Source: Aspidiotus rigidus (Eukaryota > Arthropoda > Insecta > Hemiptera > Diaspididae). Taken from it: a stretch of DNA of 64,000 bases. The stretch spans positions 11,656,001-11,720,000 of the forward strand of contig JAVHKY010000029.1 in NCBI GenBank assembly GCA_035079385.1, in the 5' to 3' direction. The translations under genes and the position numbers were made by a program. This document shows positions 46,685-57,299 of this stretch, one piece after another. The notes beneath the pieces were generated by a model. The model had not been told where the DNA came from, made no database searches, and was given only the letters and a program-made list of their open reading frames with translations. How positions within the stretch are numbered: position 1 is the first letter of the stretch; each line of letters starts with the position of its first letter.

Positions 46685-46912
46685 TCAACTGATTTGAGAT
46701 CGGTACGAATAAGTTAGGATGGCTTCTTCTGACTTTATGTAGTCGAAAAATCTCTCGATATTATGTGTAGGTTTTAGTTGATTCACTATAATTGCTTTTT
46801 CAAGAAAGTTGACTTGCGACATTCTTTCCAATTGTCCACTTTGGGTATCGTTGTGAATGCAAGTCATTAACTCGGAAGTTTCCCCAATACGTTCCTCAAT
46901 GTTACTGGACAT
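46685..46912 (-). pseudogene. Fragment resembling the C-terminus of a GIY-YIG nuclease (Penelope-like)
   Basis: The 75-codon minus frame contains CIHNDTQSGQLERMSQVNF followed by LEKAIIVNQLKPTHNIERFF and YIKSEEAIL. The order (HND..S...EH....H.vnf..a.i......n...R.f.E...Ik) is that seen after the catalytic core of GIY-YIG domains in Penelope-like elements. The N-terminal YIG part is absent. It lies back-to-back with a + strand Penelope reverse-transcriptase fragment, so the two are separate insertions or an inverted pair. Confidence 0.4.
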
Positions 46913-46989
46913 ACGTGAATTCTAAGTTTATTGCAATTTTACACATCGCAAGTCTCATATCACTTCATCTCCCCTTATTCCATCAAAAT

Positions 46990-47480
46990 TTCCGTTCAAC
47001 TCTCGTTCACACCATTAAGAACGTCATCCCACCTCTAAGATCTCGCCTAGTTTCTTTTGATGCTGTTGGGTTATTCCCACACATCACCAAAGCGCCCACT
47101 CTCTGGTTTCTAGTCTAGCTCCTCGTTGACGATTGTCTTTTCCGCGAGAAAATGGCGGAGTTCTTTGAACTTCTACACACCTTTTGGACGCCCTGCAAAT
47201 TTAGAAATCAGTTCTCCGAGTTTTTGGCTGAATTCAGGATACCTATCGGTTCCCCGTTAAACTCTCTTATCTCTGAGGCGTTCGAGAACGATTTTTCTTA
47301 TTAACGGCCCTTGTCATATATTAGTACAGGTACGTCGATGATGTCCTGTGCTTATAGCAAGGTTCCGACAGTCTTCTTACTGACTTCCTCATACACATAG
47401 CTGCAGTCTGTCCGCAGAATTCCAAGTATGAGAATCATTTAGAAAACTTTACTCGAAATTCGTAGAGCTAAATTTCTTAA
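46990..47480 (+). pseudogene. Decayed Penelope-like reverse transcriptase fragment (family B)
   Basis: The frame reads VSFDAVGLFPHI, then after a stop KMAEFFELLHTFWTP, EFRIPIGSPLNSLISEAFE, and after another shift YRYVDDVL. These are the successive reverse-transcriptase blocks of the element at 59640-60575 (CSFDVVGLFPNIP, EFFNLLNVCWSP, GIPIGSPLGSL, YRYVDDVL). Stops at 47116 and 47302 and frameshifts make it non-functional. It runs up to the satellite array that begins near 47,490. Confidence 0.75.
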
Positions 47481-47489
47481 TGGCGTCAC

Positions 47490-49790
47490 CAGGTGTAGAT
47501 GACTTCATCAAAGAAATGGTCATTTTTTGACGATGCGATACCCTTCTTCATTGCCACAAAACATGACTTAACTTAGGTTGATGACTTCATCACATTCCGA
47601 CATGGGCATCTTTAGAGGATGCCTTCCTTTTTTGCAACATAACGTGATTTATTTTAGATTTATGACGTCACAAGTTGATGACCTTATCAAAATCAGACAT
47701 GTTTTTTTGAGGTTTTTTGCAACGTAATATAACCTAAGTTAGGTCAATGACGTCATCAAAGTCAGATACAGTCGTTTTTGAGGACGCCCTCCTTTTTTGC
47801 AACAAAACGTCACCTAACTTAGGTTGATGACGTCCTAAAGTCAGACATGGACGTTTTTTGAGGGTGCCCTCCTTTTTTGCAACAAAATGCGACTCAATTT
47901 AGGTTGATGACGTCACAAGTTGACGATGTCATCAAAGTCAGAAATGGTCGTTTTTTCAGGATTCCCTCCTTCGCAACAAAACGTCACCTAACTTAGGTTG
48001 ATGAAGTCCTAAAGTCAGACAAGGACGTTTTTTGAGGATGTCCTCCTTTTTTGCAACAAAATATGACTCAATTTAGGTAGATGACGTCACAAGTTGACGA
48101 TGTCATCGAAGTCAGAAATGGTCGCTTTTTCAGAATGTCCTCCTTCTTTGCAACAAAATTTGACTCTGTTTAGGTTGATGACGTCATCAAAGTCGGACAT
48201 GGATGTGTTTTGAGATCTTTTGCAACGTAACAAAACCCAACTTAGGGTAATGACGTCATCGAAGTGTCAGATACGGTTGTTTTTGAGAATACTTTCCTTC
48301 TTTGCAAAGAAAAGGCGATTCAACTCAGGTTGATGACATCACAAGTTGATGATGTTATCAAAGTTAGAAATGGTCGTTTTTTCAAGATGCCCTTCTTCTT
48401 TGCAATAAAATATGACTTAACTTGGGTAGATGACGTCTCAAAGTCAGATACGTCGTTTTTGAGGATGCCTTCCTTATTTGCAACAGAACGTGTCTGAACT
48501 TAAATTGATGATGTCATCAAATTCATAAATGGTTGTTTTTGAGAACACCTTCCTTTTTTTCAACTAAACTTTACTCAACTAGTTTGATGACGTCATCAAA
48601 GTCAGACATGGTTGTTTTTTGAGGCTCTTCTTAGCAACAAAACCTGACTCACTTTGGGTTGATGACGTCACAAATTGATCACGTAATCAAAGTCAGATGT
48701 GAACGTTTTTTGAGGTTCTTTGCAACCTAACATAACCTATCTTAGTTTGATGACGTCACAAGTTGATGACGTCATGAAGGTCAGACGTAGTTGTTTTTTG
48801 AGGCCCTCCTTGCAACAAAACTTGACTCAATGTGGGTTGATGACGTCACAAGTTGATGACGTCATCAAAGTCAGACATGGTTGTTTTTTGGGGCTCTTCT
48901 TAGCAACAAAACCCGACTCACTTTGCGTTGATGACTTCACAAATTGATCACGTAATCAAAGTCAGATGTGAACGTTTTTTGAGGTTCTTTGCGACCTAAC
49001 ATAACCTATCTTAGTTTGATGACGTCACAAGTTGATCACATCATCAAGGTCAGACGTGGTTGTTTTTTGAGGCCCTCCTTGCAACAAAACTTTACTCAAT
49101 GTGGGTTGATGACGTCACAAGTTGATGACGTCATCAAAGTCAGACATGGTTGTTTTTTGGGGCTCTTCTTAGCAACAAAACCCGACTCACTTTGCGTTGA
49201 TGACTTCACAAATTGATCACGTAATCAAAGTCAGATGTGAACGTTTTTTGAGGTTCTTTGCGACCTAACATAACCTATCTTAGTTTGATGACGTCACAAG
49301 TTGATCACATCATCAAGGTCAGACGTGGTTGTTTTTTGAGGCCCTCCTTGCAACAAAACTTTACTCAATGTGGGTTGATGACGTCACAAGTTGATGACGT
49401 CATCAAAGTCAGACATGGTTGTTTTTTGGGGCTCTTCTTAGCAACAAAACCCGACTCACTTTGCGTTGATGACTTCACAAATTGATCACGTAATCAAAGT
49501 CAGATGTGAACGTTTTTTGAGGTTCTTTGCGACCTAACATAACCTATCTTAGTTTGACGACGTCACAAGTTGATCACATCATCAAGGTCAGACGTGGTTG
49601 TTTTTTGAGGCCCTCCTTGCAACAAAACTTGACTCAACTTGGGTTGATGACGTCACAAGTTTATTACGCCATCAAAGTCAGGAATGGTCGTTTTTTGAGG
49701 ATGCCTTCCTTCTTTACAGCAAAACATGACTCAACTTAGGTTGATAACGTCATAAAAGTCCGAATTGGACGTTTTCTAAGGATGTGCCCT
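47490..49790 (+). repeat. TGACGTCA satellite with 269-bp higher-order repeat
   Basis: About 2.3 kb of tandem units follow the pattern gttgatgacgtca...tcaaagtcagacatgg, ttgttttttgaggatgccct, ccttttttgcaacaaaac, gactcaacttaggttgatg. Units are about 80-110 bp. From about 48720 to 49650 pairs or triplets of units form a higher-order unit with an exact 269-bp period (start points 48720, 48989, 49258, 49527). The two central copies are nearly identical, while flanking units are much more diverged. By eye there are about 19 exact TGACGTCA octamers in the array. Short open frames with MTSQVDDVIKVR-like sequence are a by-product of the repeat. Confidence 0.92.
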
Positions 49791-50269
49791 CTCCAAACAC
49801 AAAGATAGGGGGTTCCACGGTGAAAAAGAACTTGAGCATACAAGAGTACTTTTGATAGTAATCCCATCTACTATGGCTACTGAAGAACAACCCCTCAAAC
49901 ATTAATTCTTATAATATAACCTAAACAATGCCGCATCGTGATGTGCTGCGTTTCGATTCACTACCAATTTGCTGTTCTGTTATTGGTCGGTTCTGTTCTT
50001 CTTCTCTCGTCCAGTCATCCAAGGCTCGAATAATCTTCTTCTCTCAAACGTCATTACATTAATCAAAGAGGAAAAAAGTTCAGCTCTGCTCGAACAGTAA
50101 ATATGTACTCGTACTAAACGTAAAAACGAGTTTATTGATGTTTCGACGTACATGGACGTCTTCAAATTCCCTTTACTTCGTCATTAAATTGTTCAAGAGG
50201 CTAGCTCTTCCTTTCTTTCCCTCAGCAACCTCCATCTGATCCCAGCATTTTATTTATGTGGTTTTCTAC

Positions 50270-51120
50270 ATGTATTACTTTAAATATTCCTTTACCATTC
50301 TGTTGTTATTCATTGTAGTGTTTCCCAAATAGTGACATTCCATCTTCTTTTTATCTTGATTTTTCGTACTCTTTATTCTTGACATTGAACTTTTTCTCAG
50401 TCTCACCGATGCAGATGCACTCACACTGTTTACCTTGTTCAAGTTCCCCTTTTCCTTTTCTTCTATCTGGGCATTGCTTATTTTCTTCACCGTGGATGGA
50501 CTTCCATGAATGCCCACACTCACATCATAACCACTGATCACCTTCATCGTCTTTCTCGTGCACTTTCCCGGAGTCCTAATTCTTCATTGTGCTGTCATGG
50601 GTTCCCTTCCTTGATCCTATTTTCCCAATAACTCCCTCAACCACGCCTCTAGATTGCCCGTTGACTGCTGTGATCCATTTTACCATCTCGATTTCTTCCT
50701 TTTCTCTTTATTGTTCTTCAGGGCGGAAATTGCTCGGTGGCAATAGTTCTGAATTGATTCTAACGTGTGCTTGAGTTGGTGGTAAGAGCCATTTGGGATG
50801 ATGGTATTCTGCCCTAATATAAGACGGTCTATTTGCTGTCTCCCAGTGTGATTTTGTTGCTTTCATCCATAGCATTCGCTTCCGCTGAAGGAATTGGTTC
50901 ACATGTCCGACAACACAATTACGATATCATCTCTGGCCCGGTGTTTGATCGACTTTTTGAACTTTCTACTTTTCCATATCTGAATATCTGCGCCAGTATT
51001 GGTGACAGCGGTGATACCATTGCTAATCGTTCTGGTATTGAATCGGCTGTAGTTCTGGCCTACGATCTCTTCCACTATTTTGGGTACTTCAGCCCATTTC
51101 TCCTTCAATCTACTTTTGGT
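50270..51120 (-). pseudogene. Decayed Penelope-like element fragment (family A)
   Basis: Minus-strand pieces match the element at 24240-25725 in order. KIVEEIVGQNYSRFN and KFKKSIKHRARDDIVIV (about 51070-50905) are the reverse-transcriptase blocks, with YVDD reduced to RDD by a small deletion. GYDVSVGIHGSPSTVKKISN (about 50535-50475) matches the segment before the nuclease, and GIY-YIG remnants out of frame reach CHYLGNT (about 50330). Many indels. The 3' flank at 50050-50180 may hold its untranslated tail. Confidence 0.75.
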
Positions 51121-51129
51121 CCACTTTCA

Positions 51130-52290
51130 CAACCCTTCCCCCAATTTATGTTTGTAAGTTATCAATCAATGTCCGCGTGTACCTGCTGAACTCTTTCATC
51201 AAAAGTTCTCGAATACGAGTAACTATGATTCATAATTCTGTGTACGTTCTTTCCGCACTTATCTATCAGATGATCGTCGTCATTGGTAATAAATTAAAAT
51301 TTTCGAAACGATAAAAGTACAAAGATATTGTAATTCCATGGCGCACGTTGAAAAGTGCAGTATGTAGGCAGATGTGTTATAAAGCGAGGACCACGTGCGA
51401 AGTATGTATTACGAGAGAGAGTATACGTACAAAAACTTTTTCCTATTATCGGATAGTTAACTATAGCGGGGCAAAAGCAATCATTTCTGAAAGAATTATG
51501 AAGTGCATTCGCAACACGTGATAATTTATAACGTATACGCGATATTTCTCCTCTCGCGCGCCGCGGTAAGGTCGCGGCTGTAATGAAATTAATTGTTTAA
51601 AAATGTACATAATATCGCTTATAAATACTCTCCATATACAAATAAACCTCACACAAATGTTAATTCTAGTCTGAAAATAATTTATTATTTCGCCGTATTC
51701 GAACCTCTAGTACGTATAATATAAATACAGCACTCCGATATAGAATTTGAAAAATGCCAAATGACTTATATCTATATACATATTCTGTATAGGTACGTAT
51801 TCCGTATGCAGGTATCTGGTACGAATTCAATTATATATTGAACTTTTGTACTGCGAGACAATCTATTGGCTACGGTTTACCCACTTTCGATCATAATATA
51901 GAGGGACACCCGCGACAGAATAAATGTAATACAGGTCGGTGTTTGTACGAGGTCACCGACAAATGTCTTGATATAAACGAGCTACTGGGCGAGAATTTTC
52001 CGAAGAAAGTTCATTTAAAATTGGATACGATTATATTTACCACTAGTTTATCCGTTACCTTCAAAACTACCGAGAATATCGTGATCTTTCTCTTATAATT
52101 TGAAATAGAATAATCCGTTGAGAGAAATCTTCTCGTACTTCTGACATCTCTTACAGTGTACGACATTAAGCTCTTTTCGCAAACTATTCATAAGGTTTTC
52201 TATAGGTACAATCTTTCCCCATCGTAAATAACACAAATAGATCATAAGCGTTCCTGAAGATTCGAAGATGAGGCTCATTGAAGGTATCTG
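51130..52290. other. Intronic DNA, unique-looking, no gene recognised
   Basis: CpG-containing sequence from 51,240 to 52,280 without repeat words. An 86-codon frame at 51838-52098 (+) uses a TTG start and has no recognisable domain. Its position 0.8 kb upstream of the LIM exon makes it worth an expression check, but I do not call it an exon. Confidence 0.3.
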
Positions 52291-52299
52291 AAATCAAAA

Positions 52300-52792
52300 G
52301 TCAGTATTCGATAGACTTCAAGTGCTTCTTGTGTCATCGCTCTCTATTTTATGATCAATCTGGAGGAGAGAAGGGAAGAGCTTTCCAAAACGATTTTGTA
52401 AGTGACCTCAGAGCCCAAAAAAGTTTTCAAGTCTCACGAGTTGCGCTTCGTCCCCTGCTTTGACAAACAATTTTGGGAGGGCTGCAGAAACGATTGCCTT
52501 CCTCCTCCCATAGAGTGGACCTTACGATCAATATTAGTGTCAAGAATTTGTGTTTAATTTTTGATTCGATGGACTTCCCAGACTGATCTTTGGTAGATCT
52601 GTGCTGGGTTATTATTTTAAAATCAATCGAGAAGCTTCGCAAAACGATTTTGTGGTTGACCTCAAAGCCCAAAATTAGCGCTCAAAACTTTCGCGCTTCA
52701 TTCTGAGGTTCACCATTTGACAAACAATTTTGAGAAGGCTGCAGAGACAATTCCTCCTCCCAAGGTGTGGTCTGTGCAGAAATGTTGATTAC
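52300..52792 (+). repeat. Tandem dimer, period 254 bp, just upstream of the LIM exon
   Basis: Unit 1 (about 52300-52545) and unit 2 (about 52555-52792) share aaaacgattttgt at 52387 and 52641, gacctca(g/a)agcccaaaa, and tttgacaaacaatttt at 52462 and 52716, then gggctgcaga or aggctgcaga and cctcctccca. Both intervals give exactly 254 bp. No coding potential shared by both units. Confidence 0.75.
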
Positions 52793-52937
52793 CTTCTTTT
52801 TCAAAGATGATAAAGGGAATTGACTTGATACCAAATTCGTCCTCGGTAAAATTTCGACACAAATTTTCTACTTTTCCGTATTTCTTTATCTCAATTCACC
52901 TCTATTAATATAGCCTATTTTATTTATCTGATTACAG

Positions 52938-53130
52938 AAACCAGATCAAAAGTTAGCATGTGTTTCGGTTGCGGATCGCAAATTCACGACCAGTATATTT
53001 TAAGAGTTTCACCAGATTTAGAGTGGCACGCGGCATGCCTTAAATGCGCAGACTGCCAGCAATTTCTAGATGAAAATAATACCTGTTTTGTCAAAGATGG
53101 CAAAACTTATTGTAGAAGAGACTATGTTAG
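52938..53130 (+). CDS. tup: Islet/tailup LIM-homeodomain gene, exon encoding LIM domain 1
   Basis: A polypyrimidine tract ending ctgattacag precedes the exon, and AG|GTAAGT follows it, both near-perfect splice signals. The 63 full codons encode one complete LIM zinc-binding domain. The ligands are CFGC, then after 18 residues WHAAC giving H-x2-C, then C-x2-C in CADC, then after 18 residues CRRD giving the C-x2-D ligand. The core [20 protein letters not shown] is characteristic of Islet-class proteins (vertebrate ISL1/ISL2, Drosophila tailup) rather than Lhx, Apterous or LMO. In that family LIM1 mediates contact with LDB/Chip and partners, and a downstream homeodomain binds TAAT sites in motor-neuron, heart and gland progenitors. 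Start phase 2 and end phase 2 mean it must be spliced on both sides. LIM2 and the homeodomain are not in the window. Confidence 0.93.
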
Positions 53131-54140
53131 GTAAGTTTTTTGTTTCTTTTCCCCTTTCTGTATTTTTAATATAGGCCTAATTTACGTTTCGAGCACTCAT
53201 TTTCGAGTTTGAATAAATAATATTCACGTAATCGTAAGCGTACACATTTTGGAACGTGCTCGCGCGGCTATTTGTAGGATACCGCCAAGTTTTTCATACA
53301 ATAATGATGCGAAGAAAAACAAAATTCCGAACTGTATAATACAATATTATACGATTGTATAAATAAGCAGAAATATAGGCACTTTACGCGCGGGCTGAGG
53401 GATGATGGGAGGAAAGAAAAACGCGCCACAAATTGTATTAAATATATATACCAATAAATGGATGTAGTCTTTGGTAATTCTTTTCGACGACCTTTAAGCA
53501 TAATATTTACTCGAGTGTCGTTGGCGTCGTGTCCTCTTCGTCACTTCCAACAGAGATGTAAACCTTTAGAAACCATCTGTTCTTCCTATAACTAGCATCA
53601 AAATCGAATAGAAGAAAAAAGGGCGTTTAGACGACGATATTTACAAAACTCTTGAAACAGAAAGAAGAAAAAAGCAAAGAAACACTTTTTTTTTTCTTTT
53701 TGTCACGCGAGTATCGTTTTATCGACACTTAATGTGATGTGAAAGTGTAGTTGTATGCGTGTATGGCGGTGACAACGCAAGTGTTCGAGGGGATATTGTG
53801 TACGCACTCGTGTCCACAGTTTACTGGGAGAGCGGAAGAAGAATTGAACACTCGATGGAGATGTGTGTACATCTTCGTCATGTACAATCCTAAACATCAG
53901 AAACAGCTCTCTAGTTTCTTTAGGTAAATCCTGAGTTTGACGACTCTTATTTTTCTGTATGCGTGTTTAGATTCAAAAATGACCTTGGAAGGGAGCTGAG
54001 AAAATGAATAAGAAACAAGTTCTACACATCTCATTTCCTCTTATTTAAAAGGTGTTCTACTCTACAGGGAGTTCTATGGAGTCTCAGGCTAGGATGGAAT
54101 CGTATCTGAGCCCAGAGGAACATTCAAAGCGAAGCTGATG
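53131..54140. other. Start of the next Islet intron; no feature recognised
   Basis: The intron begins GTAAGTTTTT. Sequence to about 53,900 is CpG-containing and unique-looking, with short unassigned minus-strand frames. The absence of a LIM2-like exon (C-x2-C ... H-x2-C) from here to 64,000 implies an intron longer than 10.8 kb, unless I missed a very short exon. Confidence 0.45.
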
Positions 54141-54925
54141 AATCATGTCTACCTTTGATTTTCGTTCGCCCAATAAACAACGTCAAGGCGACCAAGAGTT
54201 TACTTCTTTCAAAGTTTTGGTCGAAATTATACGAGTAGGTCGATATCAGGTCGCTATGGAGTCGACAAAAGTTTTGCTACCTCGATTTGAAGTCGCTATT
54301 AGGTCAATTTCCCCAAATTTTTCATCGAGCTTTGACTGTTCTGTTCCATCGATTTCAATTCGATTTATAGTTCCCTGGTAGAGTACGCTGATCAACTTAC
54401 GTCGATATGGAGTCGATTTCGAATTGACTTCCCCAAATTTTTCCATCGACCTAAAATCGACTGCCTTGTTGGGTTGACTTCAAGTCTATTCGAAGTTCTC
54501 CGTGAATTCATGCTCCTGGCCGACGTCGATCTGAACTCGATGCACAGTCACCCCCTTGAAGCGATCTGCGTGGGTGGTGACTCCGCTACTCGCAGACAGA
54601 ATGCGTACGCGTATAATCATACGAAGACTATTGGGAGCTTAATTATGTTTGACCAGAGCAACAATGGCCGAATTGACGCAATGTCGACGTCGATTTTTAA
54701 AGTACTTCAGAATCTAACACCAAGTGTTGACTCATTTTTGACTTCGAGTCTGAAGCCCTATCAAAAGAAGCACTTTGGACCTACGAAATTTCGAAGTTGA
54801 AGATGAAGAGGAGCGGTCAATTTGCGGTCAACATTGGGGCAGAACTAAATGTACTCAAAATCGACGCTGTTGGTCGGAATAGCGAGTCGATTTGGGGTCG
54901 ATATGGTTTATCGGTAGAGACCTCA
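54140..54925. repeat. Degenerate GTCGAT/TCGATT-rich repeat
   Basis: Words such as ggtcgatat, gagtcgat, tcgatttgaagtcg and cttccccaaatttttc recur: tccccaaatttttcatcga at 54309 and tccccaaatttttccatcga at 54431, plus cgatatggagtcga at 54403 and a matching ctatggagtcgac at 54256. Roughly 150-bp spacing is suggested for part of it. This explains the stop-poor frames at 54145-54381 and 54474-54800, which I do not regard as genes. Confidence 0.55.
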
Positions 54926-55114
54926 TGGTTAGAATGATTTTAAGCTATGGAGGTTATACCTTCAGAAAATGTCTGCCTCCGACCTTTGTGACGTCATCAA
55001 TGGTCTTGACCTAATTTAGGGACACGAAAAAACAGAGAGGGTACATCTATAAATATGGAACTATAAACACAGAGAAAAATTGAGTCCTCAACGTCAAGCT
55101 AGAATACATCTAAG

Positions 55115-55510
55115 GAGTTTTGAAAATATAAAATTTTAAATAAATTAATTCATAATTAATTTAAATGAAAAAAAAGAAAAAAAAATTCAATTGATAATAA
55201 AAAAATAAAATAATATTAATATAACATATTCAAATAATAATTAATTTTATCAAATTTAATATCAAATTAATTTAAATAAATATTTATAATTATTTTAACA
55301 CTTAAATTTAATTAATTATTATAGTGTGCAAGCTTAAGCGGTTAAACAATATTAATGTTTTTATTAATAAAAATATAAAATGATTTAAATAAATTTCATT
55401 ATTTTAGATGAAATTTTTAAATAATTTATAAGAATTTTTTAATAAATAATTTTTAAAATAAAGGATTAGATACCCTCAAATATTATTAAAGATTATATAA
55501 AATAGGCTAT
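55115..55510 (+). pseudogene. Nuclear mitochondrial insertion (NUMT): part of 12S (small-subunit) rRNA
   Basis: An abrupt block of about 85-90% A+T contains two landmarks of small-subunit mitochondrial rRNA in the correct order and spacing. gtgcaagcttaagcggtta at 55326-55344 corresponds to the universally conserved GTGCCAGCnnnnGCGGTTA loop (530 region). ggattagataccct at 55463-55476 corresponds to the GGATTAGATACCC helix. The spacing of about 140 bases is normal for insect 12S. One C of the first motif has become A and flanking sequence is nuclear in composition, so this is a relic, not a mitochondrial contig. The 5' half and the 3' domain are missing. Confidence 0.88.
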
Positions 55511-55589
55511 GTATGTATTTATTGGCTTCCACACTGGCGGTAGCCTTCAACGTATGACAATGCGAACAAAAGAAACATTAAAACTTATT

Positions 55590-55990
55590 CGATAAGTGCC
55601 GATATAATTATGATATCATTTATTAGGCTTATCCGAATTCTCCCTCTAAAAGCCTTCCTCAGGATTTTCTCATACAACGCTCAGACAAAAAGTTCGTCGT
55701 TCTCCACTTTTTCCCGTAAATACTTTTCCTTGTTGTTGACGAGAATCTTGACCAGCATTACCACTTCCTTATTTCATCTGCTTAATACTTCTTCATTTAA
55801 TATTTTTTTGGTCCACTTGACTCGTTGCATCTTCCGGTAACACCAAAGTTCAAACGCTTGGACCTTTTTCCGTATGACTTCTAAGTAACATGAATTAGGT
55901 CCAGAAGAGGATTTTAGATAACAAGTTTCTAGATCAGATGTCATCTCAATTCTTCCACTACTCTTCCTCAAATCTTCCCTTATCATCACA
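55590..55990 (-). pseudogene. RTE/craftin-type LINE, C-terminal fragment
   Basis: The minus frame reads ELWCYRKMQRVKWTKKILNEEVLSR at its end, quoted here as FELWCYRKMQRVKWT. It continues after a stop with NKEVVMLVKILVNNKEKYL and a degraded ILRKAFRGRIRI tail. The series 'ElWCyRRmlRi.WtekvtNeEVL.ri...' followed by 'L...i..rk..yl.Hi......ll..il.GkieGkrgrGRrr' is a hallmark of the end of these reverse transcriptases. The fragment is truncated near 55990 and decayed. It is a different family from the LINE at 22900-26690. Confidence 0.75.
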
Positions 55991-56189
55991 CCAGTGGATT
56001 TAAACGGATTAAGATTCCTCTTCTGAGGCCTCTTAGTTGGGCTTACGTTTCCTTGGGTTTTGACTTATAATTCCACTACTTTTAGCAAATTTCCGATTAA
56101 CCTCACAAGCCCAAACCCCAGACACGGAGAAATTGGGTGTTTGGAGGTTATAGTGCCATGACTATTACAGTATAATCAGCGGACGTTTG

Positions 56190-56300
56190 ACCATAGGGAC
56201 GGGGGGGAACGCTTGGGTCACGCATGCCTCTGCCTCCTCAACGCACAAGAGGTTCCGGAAATTTGCTTCACGTCGAGAACCCATGCCACCGTCGCTTAAT
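56190..56300 (+). repeat. Short dispersed repeat shared with 18860-18960
   Basis: cgcttgggtc followed 40-50 bases later by caagaggttccggaaatttg and cttca matches 18875-18948 (cgcttgggtc ... caagagaggttccgaaaatt ... gcttca). The small size prevents classification. Confidence 0.4.
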
Positions 56301-56449
56301 AGCTCTTGAGGAGATCGAAGTCATACGTCAAGGTCTCTGAAACAACAATGTACATACAAGACCCCAGCTTCTACCTGAACTTGCTTTTTCTTATCAGTCC
56401 TTATTTAGTCTCGTTACTAGAAGATTAATCGTTAAAAAATGATTCGAAA

Positions 56450-57290
56450 ATTTTGTAGTAAAAAGGTGAGAAGCATAATATTTATCTCAATAATTATTAT
56501 CTTATCTCATTTCAAATTATACAGAATTTGGCTCGTTTACGGCCTAATGAACGTTAATATGAACGCGTTTACTGCCGCATAAAAATCTGATTAAATTAGT
56601 AATAAATTTTACGAACAAATGATCGCAAAACTCAGGCCCGGCAAATTTTAGCACCGGGCGAGAAATACAAAAGAGGGCAACGAAACGGGTACTGGAAATA
56701 AAAATGTCATCGCGCTCAAATAACGACAAAAGCGTATTTGTGTATCTATTAATATTATTTGCTTGGCGATGGCGCGAAAGAAAATAGGAAATTTTCTTAC
56801 ATTTTAATTGAGCTCGTCTGGATTAGGTATAATATTATAGCGAATGGGTGGGCAGATTATATTGGGGTAATTTTTTCAATAATTGGCGAATGGTGGTCCA
56901 TATTAATTCAAAGAGAAACGGATAAATTCATTTTAGCAGTCAGGCAAACAGCGGGCGATGAGCCGTAATTCTTCTTCCACTCTCGTAATAATTTTGAAAT
57001 TATATTATGTGGAGCGCTACCATCATAATTATCGAAGACGAACTAATTCGCGCTGCATCGTCTGTCCCTGCTTTTATACGAGCTAGATTCTGCATACATG
57101 TATAGTTTAATCTTCGACGAAAATATATCGGCAGTAATTTCTTTTACTGTGGATGTCAAAATTCTTATTGCATGTTGGGGATAATAAGCGTCAGCTTGAT
57201 GTGCAATGATTTTTGCGAACGTGCTTCGTCGAAATTGGCGCAAGTTCAAGGTATAATATTATAATTTCGATGCGCTGAATTTATCAACAA
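56450..57290. promoter_or_regulatory. Candidate conserved non-coding (enhancer-like) block
   Basis: An 0.8-kb island inside the Islet intron lacks repeat words and contains several homeodomain-type TAAT/ATTA clusters (for example ctgattaaattagtaataaa near 56588, tattaatattatttgcttgg near 56749, aattattttgaaattatatt near 56988 in reverse sense), GC-rich islets and no simple repeats. There is no coding evidence: frames on both strands are short and mutually exclusive. The call is inference from position and base composition only. Confidence 0.25.
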
Positions 57291-57299
57291 TGCATGCGG

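Noticed and set aside
48720..49739. Four nearly identical 70-75-codon open frames that could look like a gene family
   Set aside because: They repeat at exactly 269 bp, have no independent codon structure and follow the satellite unit. They are translations of the tandem repeat.
54474..54800. 108-codon open frame near the Islet exon
   Set aside because: It lies within the GTCGAT-rich degenerate repeat, which is stop-poor because of its sequence. No LIM or homeodomain residues.
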